A DNA stretch of 58,794 bases from Pseudomonas oleovorans subsp. oleovorans. GTDB lineage: Bacteria; Pseudomonadota; Gammaproteobacteria; Pseudomonadales; Pseudomonadaceae. Every line of letters begins with the position of its first letter. The stretch's first letter is position 1. Of the stretch, positions 17,771 through 25,876 are shown piece by piece. The DNA lies in NCBI RefSeq assembly GCF_002197815.1, contig NZ_NIUB01000030.1, forward strand, positions 1 through 58,794. Direction: 5' to 3'. The notes under the pieces are model-generated. The model was not told where the DNA came from, made no database searches, and worked only from the letters and a program-made list of their open reading frames with translations. Both the position numbers and the translations under genes were made by a program.

Positions 17771-18544
17771 ATGGCCGAGGCGACGCCCGCGCTGGAAATC
17801 CGCAACCTGCACAAACGCTACGGCGATCTCGAAGTGCTCAAGGGTATTTCCCTGACGGCCAAAGACGGCGACGTCATCTCCATTCTCGGCTCTTCCGGCT
17901 CCGGCAAGTCCACCTTCCTGCGCTGCATCAATCTGCTGGAAAACCCGCACAAGGGTCAGATTTTCGTCGCTGGCGAGGAGCTCAAGCTCAAGGCCGCGAA
18001 GAATGGCGATCTGGTTGCTGCCGACAACAGGCAGATCAACCGCCTGCGCAGCGAGATCGGTTTCGTCTTCCAGAATTTCAACCTGTGGCCGCACATGAGC
18101 GTGCTCGACAACATCATCGAGGCGCCGCGTCGCGTACTCGGCCAGAGCAAGGCCGAGGCCATCGAGGTGGCCGAAGCGCTGCTGGCCAAGGTCGGCATCG
18201 CCGACAAACGTCACGTCTACCCCAACCAGCTTTCCGGCGGCCAGCAGCAGCGCGCGGCCATTGCCCGCACCCTGGCCATGCAGCCGAAGGTGATCCTGTT
18301 CGACGAGCCGACTTCGGCGCTCGACCCGGAGATGGTACAAGAAGTGCTTAATGTGATTCGCGCGCTTGCCGACGAGGGTCGCACCATGCTGCTGGTGACC
18401 CATGAAATGGGTTTCGCTCGCCAGGTGTCCAGCGAGGTGGTGTTTCTCCACCAGGGCCTGGTCGAGGAACAGGGGCCACCCGCCCAGGTATTTGACAACC
18501 CCAACTCGGCACGCTGTAAACAATTCATGTCCAGCAATCGCTAA
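17771..18544 (+). CDS. Polar amino-acid ABC transporter ATP-binding protein
   Basis: A 257-residue ATPase of the HisP/GlnQ type. Walker A is GSSGSGKST, the Q-loop is FQNFNLW, the signature is LSGGQQQR, Walker B is VILFDEPTSALDPE and the switch is VTHEMGF. It is the first gene of a four-gene importer (ATPase, binding protein, two permeases), the order I recall for PA5152-PA5155 of P. aeruginosa. The likely substrates are basic amino acids such as arginine or ornithine, by resemblance to AotP/HisP. ATG at 17771 follows AGAGGA; the upstream 60 codons are not coding-like. Confidence 0.93.
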   Translation: MAEATPALEIRNLHKRYGDLEVLKGISLTAKDGDVISILGSSGSGKSTFLRCINLLENPHKGQIFVAGEELKLKAAKNGDLVAADNRQINRLRSEIGFVFQNFNLWPHMSVLDNIIEAPRRVLGQSKAEAIEVAEALLAKVGIADKRHVYPNQLSGGQQQRAAIARTLAMQPKVILFDEPTSALDPEMVQEVLNVIRALADEGRTMLLVTHEMGFARQVSSEVVFLHQGLVEEQGPPAQVFDNPNSARCKQFMSSNR

Positions 18545-18559
18545 CACGGAGCAACATGC

Positions 18560-19312
18560 ATGCAGAACTATAAGAAGATCCTGCTGGCCGCAGCCGCTAC
18601 CCTGGCTTTCGGCACCAGCGCTGTCGCAGCTGACAAACTGAAACTCGGCACCGAAGGCGCCTACCCACCCTTCAACCTGATCGACGCCAGTGGCAAGGTC
18701 ACCGGCTTCGACGTGGAAATCGGCCAGGCGCTGTGCGCCAAGATGCAGGCCGAGTGCGAAGTGGTCACCTCTGACTGGGATGGCATCATCCCGGCCCTGA
18801 ACGCCAAGAAATTCGACTTCCTGATCGCTTCGATGTCGATCACCGAGGAGCGCAAGGCGGCGGTGGACTTCACCGAGCCCTACTACACCAACAAACTGCA
18901 GTTCATCGCGCCCAAGTCGGCCGATTTCAAGACGGACGAAGCCAGCCTCAAGGGCAAGGTGATCGGCGCCCAGCGCGCGACCATCGCCGGTACCTGGCTG
19001 GAAGACAACCTGGGCAAGGTGGTCGACATCAAGCTGTACGACACCCAGGAAAACGCCTACCTCGACCTGGCCTCCGGCCGCCTCGACGGCGTGCTGGCCG
19101 ACACCTTCGTCAACTGGGAATGGCTCAAGAGCGACGCCGGCAAGGACTTCGAATTCAAGGGCGACCCAGTATTCGACAACGACAAGATCGGTATCGCCGT
19201 ACGCAAGGGCGATCCGCTGCGCGAGAAGCTGAACGCCGCTCTGCAAGCCATCGTCGAAGACGGCACCTACAAGCAGATCAACGACAAGTACTTCCCGTTC
19301 AGCATCTACTGA
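18560..19312 (+). CDS. Amino-acid ABC transporter binding protein
   Basis: A 250-residue periplasmic SBP_bac_3 protein with the signal peptide cut at about 23 (SAVAADK). The ligand-site motifs of the lysine/arginine/ornithine group are present: LGTEGAYPPFNLID, TGFDVEIGQALC, DWDGIIPALNAKKFD and ASMSITEERKAAVDFTEPYY. It lies 15 bp after the ATPase gene. It is more canonical than the three orphan paralogues at 5522-8044 and not closely related to them. Confidence 0.93.
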   Translation: MQNYKKILLAAAATLAFGTSAVAADKLKLGTEGAYPPFNLIDASGKVTGFDVEIGQALCAKMQAECEVVTSDWDGIIPALNAKKFDFLIASMSITEERKAAVDFTEPYYTNKLQFIAPKSADFKTDEASLKGKVIGAQRATIAGTWLEDNLGKVVDIKLYDTQENAYLDLASGRLDGVLADTFVNWEWLKSDAGKDFEFKGDPVFDNDKIGIAVRKGDPLREKLNAALQAIVEDGTYKQINDKYFPFSIY

Positions 19313-19366
19313 TGACCTGAAGGCACCGCGCCGCCCATTGGGCGGCGCAGTTGCCCGAGCCCTCCG

Positions 19367-20062
19367 ATGATTTTTGACCTCCACGGATTCGGCCCCGCCC
19401 TGGCCACCGGCACCCTGATGACCATCAAACTGGCGCTGTCCGCGCTGGCTGTAGGTCTGGTGCTCGGCCTGCTCGGCGCGCTGGCCAAGACTTCGCCGTA
19501 CAAGCCGCTGCAGTGGCTCGGCGGCAGCTATTCCACCATCGTGCGCGGCGTACCCGAACTGCTCTGGGTGCTGCTGATCTATTTCGGCACGGTTGGCCTG
19601 ATGCGCAGCCTGGCCGACCTGCTTGGCGTCGAGAGCCTCGAGCTTTCCGCCTTCGCCGCGGGCACCATTGCCCTCGGCCTGTGTTTCGGTGCCTACGCCA
19701 CCGAAGTGTTCCGCGGCGCCATCCTGGCGATCCCCAAGGGCCACCGCGAAGCCGGCCAGGCACTCGGCATGTCCAAGACACGTATCCTCTGGAAGCTGAT
19801 TCTGCCGCAGATGTGGCGCATCGCCCTGCCCGGCCTGGGCAACCTGTTCATGATTCTGATGAAGGACACCGCCCTGGTGTCGGTGATCGGCCTGGAAGAG
19901 ATCATGCGCCGCTCGCAGATCGCCGTGACCGCCAGCAAGGAGCCCTTCACTTTTTATATGGTCGCAGCCTTCATTTATCTGGGCCTGACCGTTCTCGCCA
20001 TGATCGGCCTGCATTTCCTCGAGAAGCGCGCCAGCCGCGGCTTCGTCCGGAGCGCCTCATGA
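19367..20062 (+). CDS. Amino-acid ABC transporter permease (HisQ type)
   Basis: A 231-residue inner-membrane permease with about five helices. The EAA loop (KGHREAGQALGMSKTRILWKLILPQ) contacts the ATPase. Of the two permeases, this one resembles HisQ/ArtQ. Stop and next start overlap (ATGA at 20059), so the two permeases are made in a coupled way and presumably form a heterodimer. Confidence 0.93.
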   Translation: MIFDLHGFGPALATGTLMTIKLALSALAVGLVLGLLGALAKTSPYKPLQWLGGSYSTIVRGVPELLWVLLIYFGTVGLMRSLADLLGVESLELSAFAAGTIALGLCFGAYATEVFRGAILAIPKGHREAGQALGMSKTRILWKLILPQMWRIALPGLGNLFMILMKDTALVSVIGLEEIMRRSQIAVTASKEPFTFYMVAAFIYLGLTVLAMIGLHFLEKRASRGFVRSAS

Positions 20063-20829
20063 GAAAGAACGCCGCCATCATCGCCTGGCTCGCAGCAGGC
20101 GTGCTCATCGCACTGGCGCTCTGGACGAGCCTCTCCAACCTGAACTGGGCGGTGATCATCAAATGGCTGCCGCGTCTGTCGCAAGGCGCACTGCTGACCC
20201 TGGAGCTGGTGGCCATCGCGGTCGTCGCCGGCCTGATCCTCGCCCTGCCGATGGGCATCGCCCGCGCATCCAAGCACTGGTACGTGCGCGCCCTGCCCTA
20301 TGGCTACATCTTCTTCTTCCGCGGCACACCGCTGCTGGTACAGCTGTTTTTGGTCTACTACGGCCTGGCGCAGTTCGATGCCGTGCGCCAGGGCCCGCTC
20401 TGGCCCTACCTGCGCGACCCATACTGGTGCGCGATCATCACCATGACCTTGCATACCGCCGCCTATATCGCCGAGATTCTGCGTGGCGCCATCCAGGCCG
20501 TACCACCCGGAGAAGTTGAGGCGGCGCGCGCACTGGGTATGTCGCGGGCCAAGACCATGTTCTATATCGTCCTGCCGCGCGCTGCGCGCATCGGCCTGCC
20601 GGCCTACAGCAACGAAGTGATCCTGATGCTCAAGGCCAGCGCCCTGGCCAGCACCGTGACGCTGCTCGAGCTGACCGGCATGGCGCGCACCATCATCGCG
20701 CGCACCTATCTGCCGGTGGAGATCTTCTTTGCCGCAGGCCTGTTCTACCTGGTCATCGCCTTCGTTCTGGTGCGCGCCTTCCGCCTGCTGGAGCGCTGGC
20801 TGCGCGTCGACGCCTGCCAGGGTCGCTAA
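20059..20829 (+). CDS. Amino-acid ABC transporter permease (HisM type)
   Basis: A 256-residue permease with an N-terminal helix, the conserved FFFRGTPLLVQLFLVYYG strand and the EAA loop GEVEAARALGMSRAKTMFYIVLP. It is the HisM-like partner of the preceding permease and the last gene of the importer. The open frame from 19513 is out of register with any real upstream coding; the overlapped ATG at 20059 is the natural start. Confidence 0.93.
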   Translation: MRKNAAIIAWLAAGVLIALALWTSLSNLNWAVIIKWLPRLSQGALLTLELVAIAVVAGLILALPMGIARASKHWYVRALPYGYIFFFRGTPLLVQLFLVYYGLAQFDAVRQGPLWPYLRDPYWCAIITMTLHTAAYIAEILRGAIQAVPPGEVEAARALGMSRAKTMFYIVLPRAARIGLPAYSNEVILMLKASALASTVTLLELTGMARTIIARTYLPVEIFFAAGLFYLVIAFVLVRAFRLLERWLRVDACQGR

Positions 20830-20872
20830 GCCAATCGGGCGGCCCACTTGGCAGCCCGGTTCAACCAGACGC

Positions 20873-22096
20873 ATGAGCGCCGTGTCCGAGCCCATCCTTA
20901 CCTCTGGCGATCTGCTCGCTCGCTTCCGGGCCCTGGACAGTTTTCTTCTGCAGCATCAGGCGCTCTGGCGACCTCGGCCGTTTCATCACCTGCAGCTGCC
21001 CTGGGAAACGGAGCTGGCGGAACTCGCTACCTGGCTGCGCAGCCGCTCCCTGGAGCAGGCTGAGGCCAGCGACAACAGCCCCTTCACACTCTCTGCACCA
21101 GCGCCCTATCCCGACCTGGCCCGCCAGGCGCAAGCGCTTAGCCAGTTGGGTGAGATTCCAAGTCTGGACAGTCCGCCGCGTGCACATGCCCTCAGCGTCG
21201 ATGTACCCGGCAGGAAGCTGGCGCAGATCCAGGCCTTTGCCAGCCACCTGCAGTTTCGCCAGCGCCCCGCGCACTGGCTCGACTGGTGTTCCGGCAAGGG
21301 CCACCTCGGTCGCTGGCTGACTCAGGATGACCAGTACCTGACCTGCCTGGAGTACGACCTGGCACTGATCGAGTCCGGTAGCGCACTGAGCAAGCGCCTG
21401 GGACTGGGTGCCGCACACCTACAGCAGGATGTGCTTGCCGATGATTGCGACGAGCGCCTGACGAAAGAACATACTCCCGTGGCCCTGCACGCCTGCGGCG
21501 ACCTGCATGTACGCCTGCTGCAACTGGCCAGCCGCAACGGATGCCCGCAACTGGCGGTAGCGCCCTGCTGCTACAACCGCATCGCCGGCATGCACTACCA
21601 GCCGCTGTCGGCAGCGGCGCAGGGCTCAGGCCTGCAACTATCCCGCGATGACCTCGGCCTGCCGCTGAGCGAAACCGTCACGGCTGGCGCCCGCGTGCGC
21701 AGACAACGCAATCAGTCGATGGCCTGGCGCCTGGCTTTCGATCTGCTGCAACGTCAGCTACGTGGTATCGATGACTACCTGCCAACGCCATCACTGCCCA
21801 GCGACTGGTTCAGCAAACCGTTCGCCAGCTTCTGTCATGACCTCGCCGAACTGCGCGATGTGCCGTCGCCCGGTGAGCAGGACTGGCACGCGCTGGAAGC
21901 TCGCGGCTGGCAACGCCTGGCCGAAGTGCGCAATCTGGAACTGCTGCGCAACCTGTTCCGCCGGCCACTGGAACTCTGGCTGCTGCTCGACCGCGCCCTG
22001 TATCTGCAGGAACAGGGCTACAAGGTGAAGCTAGGCACCTTCTGTGATTACCAACTGAGCCCGCGCAACCTGCTACTGCTGGCCGAGCGCGCCTGA
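20873..22096 (+). CDS. SAM-dependent methyltransferase (Methyltransf_32 type)
   Basis: A 407-residue cytoplasmic protein with the SAM-binding motif DWCSGKGHLGRWL near residue 140, an acidic strand end LEYDLALIE, and HACGDLHVRLL followed by VAPCCYN. These are the signatures of the METTL25-like Methyltransf_32 family, whose substrates are poorly known. It is not obviously part of the preceding transporter operon (43-bp gap) but shares its direction. ATG at 20873 gives MSAVSEP; the longer frame overlaps the permease and is rejected. Confidence 0.82.
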   Translation: MSAVSEPILTSGDLLARFRALDSFLLQHQALWRPRPFHHLQLPWETELAELATWLRSRSLEQAEASDNSPFTLSAPAPYPDLARQAQALSQLGEIPSLDSPPRAHALSVDVPGRKLAQIQAFASHLQFRQRPAHWLDWCSGKGHLGRWLTQDDQYLTCLEYDLALIESGSALSKRLGLGAAHLQQDVLADDCDERLTKEHTPVALHACGDLHVRLLQLASRNGCPQLAVAPCCYNRIAGMHYQPLSAAAQGSGLQLSRDDLGLPLSETVTAGARVRRQRNQSMAWRLAFDLLQRQLRGIDDYLPTPSLPSDWFSKPFASFCHDLAELRDVPSPGEQDWHALEARGWQRLAEVRNLELLRNLFRRPLELWLLLDRALYLQEQGYKVKLGTFCDYQLSPRNLLLLAERA

Positions 22097-22348
22097 GTTG
22101 CGCACAGAAGCTGTGGATAACTCTGTTGATCCTTTCTGGGCAAATGCTGCAAAGCCACTTGGGAATTGCCTCGTAGACATCTGATCATTTTTCGCACAGC
22201 ACTCGAAGCTATAGCAAAAACAATGACTTGCGAAAAATCGTGATCCAGCGCACAGAGCCGGTGCACGGCTATCGGATACGCCTTCTCTTTGTGCATAAGC
22301 CGAAAGCTGCTGATAGCCGAGCCCGGAAAAACCTGGCTCGAAGGTGGC

Positions 22349-22376
22349 TTTACTCAGGCTGACGAATGGATATAAT
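22349..22376 (+). promoter_or_regulatory. Promoter of tRNA-Thr
   Basis: TATAAT at 22371-22376 with TTTACT 16 bp upstream (22349-22354), 14 bases before the tRNA. The -10 is perfect and the -35 matches four of six. Confidence 0.7.
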
Positions 22377-22390
22377 GGCGCCCCCACAAT

Positions 22391-22466
<76 letters not shown>

Positions 22467-22474
22467 TACAAATC

Positions 22475-22505
22475 AAAGGGTTACGTGAAAGCGTAGCCCT
22501 TTTTT
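22475..22505 (+). terminator. Terminator after tRNA-Thr
   Basis: AAAGGGTTACG pairs with CGTAGCCCTTT around TGAAAG, with one mismatch, and ends in six T residues. Confidence 0.85.
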
Positions 22506-22521
22506 GTGCCTGAAATTCGGC

Positions 22522-22542
22522 TTGGGGTAGGATTGGGGTAGG
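22522..22542 (+). repeat. Tandem TTGGGGTAGG repeat, possible integrase arm sites
   Basis: Two copies of TTGGGGTAGG with an 11-bp period lie 56 bp past the tRNA-Thr end. Short direct repeats just inside a tRNA-linked attachment site are commonly arm-type sites for phage-like integrases. No matching direct repeat of the tRNA 3' end was found by eye elsewhere in the window. Confidence 0.4.
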
Positions 22543-22827
22543 GATTTGCCACCACACCACCACTCGGTTAGAAAAAATCTGCGCCAGTCTTACGACCGCT
22601 CATCGGGCTATTTCATCCGCCATCACCGATGACGCCCTCCGCATCACATCCCCCGCCATCAAAATCTAGGCATTACCAGCATCTTGAAGGCTACTCATGG
22701 TCAGAGCCTTTTTCGCCGATATCCCGTAAAGTGCCACCTTGCAGGGCCTCTGCGGGCAGCATAGGGTGATTGGGCGGGTCGACAGACCTGGCTTCAGGAA
22801 CACAGCGCCAGAGGATTCTTGTGTCAT

Positions 22828-22955
22828 GGTGGCTGCATGCGGGGCGCTTCGGCGCGCCGAGTTCCTAGAGTCTCGGTCTTCCACACCCGCATGCAGCCGC
22901 CACCCTTCGTGTGGAAGCGAAAGGTGGTGGCCTCTCTAAAACTCTAGAGGTCACC
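22828..22955 (+). ncRNA. Structured leader RNA, C4-antisense-like
   Basis: A long stem (22831-22843 with 22886-22898, plus GGT/ACC past a 3-base bulge) encloses two hairpins: a GCGC-TTCG-GCGC tetraloop at 22844-22855 and CCGAG/CTCGG at 22857-22876. Downstream, GGTGGCCTCT (22926-22935) pairs with AGAGGTCACC (22946-22955) and hides the AGAGG ribosome site of the next gene. Two further pairings compete: CTTCCACAC (22878-22886) with GTGTGGAAG (22909-22917), and GCCGCCACC (22896-22904) with GGTGGTGGC (22923-22931, one G-U). A folded RNA with two segments complementary to the region just ahead of the target start is how phage P1/P7 C4 RNAs work. The pairings are read directly; the family assignment is inference. 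Confidence 0.6.
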
Positions 22956-22957
22956 CT

Positions 22958-23263
22958 ATGCCGCAGACCAACATCCCTTCGGGCACCACCGACTCAGTGC
23001 CCCAAGCCCTCGACGCGTTTAATGGCCTGTTCACTGTTCGCACTGACGTCACCTCCGGCCAACTGCATGATGAAGCCCAGCTTCGCCAAAACGCCGCAGT
23101 CGGCATGCTCCACGCACTCTCCAGTGCAAGTGACTTGAACACCTTGGAAAACCATTTGCTTCTGGACTGCATCATGGCACTACGGCTGCTGTGCTCCGAT
23201 GCGGCTGCGCTGTACGCGGCAGCATGCGAACGCAGCAAAGCAGAAAATCTGCTCCAGCCTTAA
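22958..23263 (+). CDS. Small DUF3077-like protein
   Basis: A 101-residue protein without signal peptide. The block GLFTVRTDV followed by Ala/Leu-rich amphipathic helices resembles DUF3077, a small family seen in pseudomonad prophage-like regions; function unknown. The ATG at 22958 follows AGAGG at 22946-22950, which is itself inside a hairpin, so translation is probably controlled by the leader RNA. Its stop overlaps the stop of the convergent XRE gene through a shared TTAA. Confidence 0.6.
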   Translation: MPQTNIPSGTTDSVPQALDAFNGLFTVRTDVTSGQLHDEAQLRQNAAVGMLHALSSASDLNTLENHLLLDCIMALRLLCSDAAALYAAACERSKAENLLQP

Positions 23264-23523
23264 GCGTCCTTACGCGCTAACTCGGTCTCGAAGCGCTGCA
23301 CGAATTCGACGAGGCCGATGTTCAGCGCGTGGCAGATATCCCGCAGTTGGACGAGATCAATCCGGCGCAAGCCGCGCTCGATATCGCTAGCAAACGACTG
23401 TGGGCGCTCCAGCGCTTGGGCGAATTGCGCCTGGGTCAAACCAGCTTCCACTCGACACTGCTTTAGCAGTCTGAGCAGCACCAGGTTCTCATCCCGATAC
23501 ACCGACTTTTCCAACGGGTACAC
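23260..23523 (-). CDS. XRE-family DNA-binding regulator
   Basis: An 87-residue helix-turn-helix protein: LTQAQFAQALERPQSFASDIERGLRRIDLVQLRDICHALNI is a complete HTH_3 domain (residues 28-70). The start is a GTG at 23523 preceded by GAGG, though the spacing is tight and a later start is possible. It lies divergent to the 23611 gene, with two CAGAT-type palindromes between them. This is the layout of a phage-type repressor controlling its own and the opposite promoter. Confidence 0.85.
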   Translation of the reverse strand: MYPLEKSVYRDENLVLLRLLKQCRVEAGLTQAQFAQALERPQSFASDIERGLRRIDLVQLRDICHALNIGLVEFVQRFETELARKDA

Positions 23524-23561
23524 CTCACGCTTGACAATCCGGCAAGGGTATATCTAATCTA

Positions 23562-23587
23562 CAGATATCTGATTTACAGATTATCTG
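23562..23587. promoter_or_regulatory. Paired operator palindromes
   Basis: CAGATATCTG (23562-23571) and CAGATTATCTG (23577-23587) lie in tandem with centres about 16 bp apart, in the 87-bp gap between the XRE gene and the divergent 23611 gene. They are the obvious candidate sites for the XRE repressor. Confidence 0.6.
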
Positions 23588-23610
23588 GATAAAGGTTCAC
23601 GGAGCCATTC

Positions 23611-24096
23611 ATGGATACCCTCACCAAGACACCATCGAGCAATTCGGAAATCCTGTTTTTGATCGACAAGAAAACACAGCAAACCAAGATCGAACTTGGC
23701 TCACTGCTCTGCGCGTTCAGCGCACCCACCACCCTGGCTAAAGCTGCAGCTTCGATCTGGGAAAACGAGCTCTTAATTAAAGAGGATCCCGACTCAGGAT
23801 CACCGCTGTACTACTTACCAATGCAGCTATCTGCTGACTTCATCGATCTGATTCTTGACCAGTTGGATTCAGATAGCAGAACAGATGCCGTGCAATTCCG
23901 AGATGCTTGCCGAACCATTGAAGCTAGCGCCAACAAGATTTCCAGGCTGCAACAGACCAAACCCCACGTCTACGAGACATGGCTGAAGTGGATGGACTCT
24001 GATGAAGCCACGCAAACAATGCACAAGATCCTCAGCAGACAGCATCAACACCCACCGGCCACTTCCCCCAACCATGCAGCTCCGGGAGGACAGTAA
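23611..24096 (+). CDS. Hypothetical protein
   Basis: A 161-residue soluble protein that I do not recognise. The N-terminal half contains ILFLIDKKTQQTKIELGSLLCAF; the middle is acidic and helical; the C-terminus is Gln/His/Pro-rich. No signal or membrane segment. ATG at 23611 follows ACGGAG at good spacing, and its stop lies five bases before the antirepressor-like gene, so the two are co-transcribed under the putative XRE operator. Codon use and AT content differ from the core genes. Confidence 0.75.
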   Translation: MDTLTKTPSSNSEILFLIDKKTQQTKIELGSLLCAFSAPTTLAKAAASIWENELLIKEDPDSGSPLYYLPMQLSADFIDLILDQLDSDSRTDAVQFRDACRTIEASANKISRLQQTKPHVYETWLKWMDSDEATQTMHKILSRQHQHPPATSPNHAAPGGQ

Positions 24097-24100
24097 TCCG

Positions 24101-24826
24101 ATGCGCGCCACCAAAATCAAAATCCAGGGACTGTCGATTCCAAGTCTGATCAGCAGCGACAATGAGCGTTACTGGCCGATACGCCCCATTTGCGAAGCTA
24201 TGGGTCTTAACTGGCATGCTCAAGCCGCCAAACTGCAGCCCCCTCGCTACAGCCCGACCGAGCATGACGTTGCCCTGCCTGGGGAACCACTGCTGAAACG
24301 AATGCTGTGCCTGCCGCAGTCGGAATTCGAGTTCTGGCTGAAAAGCCTTAGCTCGCGCAAGGTTTCCCCCGGCGCCCGCATGCGACTCGATCAGTTGCGC
24401 GCACATTTCTTTGGTGAGCCCACACCGCTGGCAGGGCCGACACCGCCAACTGCAACGGCAGCACCTGCGGTGCTGAAGCGGATTCTGAACTGGCGAGCGC
24501 AACAGGCTGAGCCAGGAAACCGCAAAGCCGTGCTCAAAGAGCTCTCCGACCAATTCAGTGCGAAAAACGGTTTTGAAATTGCTGAAGCGCAGGAGCACCA
24601 GTTGCGTGGAGCCGTCGCTTCGCTCAGCACGATCATTTATCAGCATGACCGCTCGAAATCGCCAAGCCAGATGCCTGTTTCACAACGGGTCGACGCGATC
24701 ATCAAATCCATCGTGGATGCCCGCCCTCAGCGCATTCATCTGCTCGACTCGGACTTTGCGGCCCTGTTGTGCAGCATTGAGCTTGAGGAGCACCACCATA
24801 GCAGCGCTCAGCACGAACAGCCTTAG
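24101..24826 (+). CDS. Phage antirepressor-like protein (P22 Ant N-domain)
   Basis: A 241-residue protein whose N-terminus (KIQGLSIPSLISSDNERYWPIRPICEAMGLNWHAQAAKLQ) resembles the P22_AR_N / Bro-type antirepressor domain. Proteins of this type bind and inactivate phage repressors. The C-terminal half, with an Ala/Pro/Thr linker near 110-125, is unrecognised. ATG at 24101 follows GGGAGGA with normal spacing. Together with an XRE repressor and a C4-like leader it recalls the immI control logic of P1-like phages. Confidence 0.7.
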   Translation: MRATKIKIQGLSIPSLISSDNERYWPIRPICEAMGLNWHAQAAKLQPPRYSPTEHDVALPGEPLLKRMLCLPQSEFEFWLKSLSSRKVSPGARMRLDQLRAHFFGEPTPLAGPTPPTATAAPAVLKRILNWRAQQAEPGNRKAVLKELSDQFSAKNGFEIAEAQEHQLRGAVASLSTIIYQHDRSKSPSQMPVSQRVDAIIKSIVDARPQRIHLLDSDFAALLCSIELEEHHHSSAQHEQP

Positions 24827-24829
24827 ACC

Positions 24830-25225
24830 ATGGCCACACTTAGGGAAATGGCGGACTTGCTGTATTCAGCAGGCGAGCCGATGAGCGGCAGTGGCATGAA
24901 CGACACTGAGGCCATGGCCTATGCACGGCAGCATTTTGTTTATGGCGGCTATTGCTTGGTGCGGAACTGGCGGTGGCTTGATCTGGATGTCACTGAAAGC
25001 CAGCGCCTACAACTGGCAAAGACCCGACGACAACCTGCTCTGGTCTATGCACACACGGTTATCTTCGACAGTGAAAGACGGTGGGATGTCGGAGACTTCG
25101 TCCGAACGTCGCTTCTGCACCATCACGAGGAGTTCCATTTCAGAACGCTCAATACAGCCTACTTGCTTCTAGGACCAGGCACGCGCATCCAGGTCAGCGC
25201 AGACGCCGTTGCGAGCATTTTCTGA
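24830..25225 (+). CDS. Hypothetical protein (DUF6957-like)
   Basis: A 131-residue protein, no signal or membrane segment, beginning three bases after the antirepressor stop. The central block (YARQHFVYGGYCLVRNWRWLDLD, YAHTVIFDSERRWDVGDFVRTSLL, FRTLNTAYLLLGPGTR) reminds me of DUF6957, a small pseudomonad family of unknown function. No strong ribosome site, so translational coupling is likely. Confidence 0.65.
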   Translation: MATLREMADLLYSAGEPMSGSGMNDTEAMAYARQHFVYGGYCLVRNWRWLDLDVTESQRLQLAKTRRQPALVYAHTVIFDSERRWDVGDFVRTSLLHHHEEFHFRTLNTAYLLLGPGTRIQVSADAVASIF

Positions 25226-25261
25226 TCGAGCCAACACATTTACTGATCTGTCGACATAGCC

Positions 25262-25606
25262 ATGTATACACACCCAGTCTTGCAGAAGCTGCTGGAGCAG
25301 GTCGAAGACCTTCCTTTCAGCAGACCCGTCACCGGATACCTGACTGATGCCTATATTCGCGGATCAAGCGGCTACGGGATCACTTACCGGCATGTGAGAG
25401 CTGATCGTTTCAGTGACGGTGCCTACATTCATACATCAGCCATCGTTCAGGCTGAGCGAGAGGGGCCGTTTTGGGTGCTGCACACGCTAAGTGGCAGCTT
25501 CTACGTAATCCTCAGCTTCAACATTTTAAAAGGTGCGCAATCGCTGGATGACTATCTGCATCGAATGCTAACTATGGAGTATCCAGAGCCATGGCAGCTG
25601 CACTAG
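25262..25606 (+). CDS. Hypothetical protein
   Basis: A 114-residue protein with no recognisable motif. The block GYGITYRHVRADRFSDGAYIHTSAIVQ resembles in texture the middle of the previous gene (both have ...VRTS/HTSAI... followed by a final ..LLG/ILS.. strand), so the two could be distant relatives. The ribosome site is weak. It is the last gene of the small-protein operon before the heptamer array. Confidence 0.55.
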   Translation: MYTHPVLQKLLEQVEDLPFSRPVTGYLTDAYIRGSSGYGITYRHVRADRFSDGAYIHTSAIVQAEREGPFWVLHTLSGSFYVILSFNILKGAQSLDDYLHRMLTMEYPEPWQLH

Positions 25607-25609
25607 CAG

Positions 25610-25782
25610 TGCGATGGGATAGCCGATGCGACATGACCTGCGTATCGCAGGAGGCACTGCGACACTCAGTGAGTGTCGCGGAACCCCTATGCGACACACG
25701 TGGACTGTCGCACAGATACGCTGCGACACGCTGGCCATGTCGCAACGATACACCGTGTATGTCGCACCATGACTTTGCGACA
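25610..25782. repeat. Alternating heptamer array TGCGACA/TGTCGCA, 16-bp pitch
   Basis: TGCGACA starts at 25627, 25658, 25690, 25722 and 25776. Its reverse form TGTCGC(A) starts at 25674, 25706, 25738 and 25760. Degenerate copies are TGCGATG at 25610 and TATCGCA at 25643. From 25658 to 25738 six sites alternate in orientation at exactly 16-bp steps; the last pair is again 16 bp apart after a 22-bp step. Adjacent sites form 21-base dyads, the first with perfect 10-bp arms. The open frames across it encode only the repeat and are not credible genes. Confidence 0.9.
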
Positions 25783-25876
25783 CTCGGGGTCGTGCCGCTA
25801 GCGGCAGTTTGAGTGCCCAATACGGCGCTGAAAGTGGCCCAAACCGACACCGAGCTGGCCAGTTATGGCGCTCAGC

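Noticed and set aside
25591..25812. 73-codon open frame over the heptamer array
   Set aside because: Its sequence is dictated by the repeats, whose 16-bp pitch is not a multiple of three.
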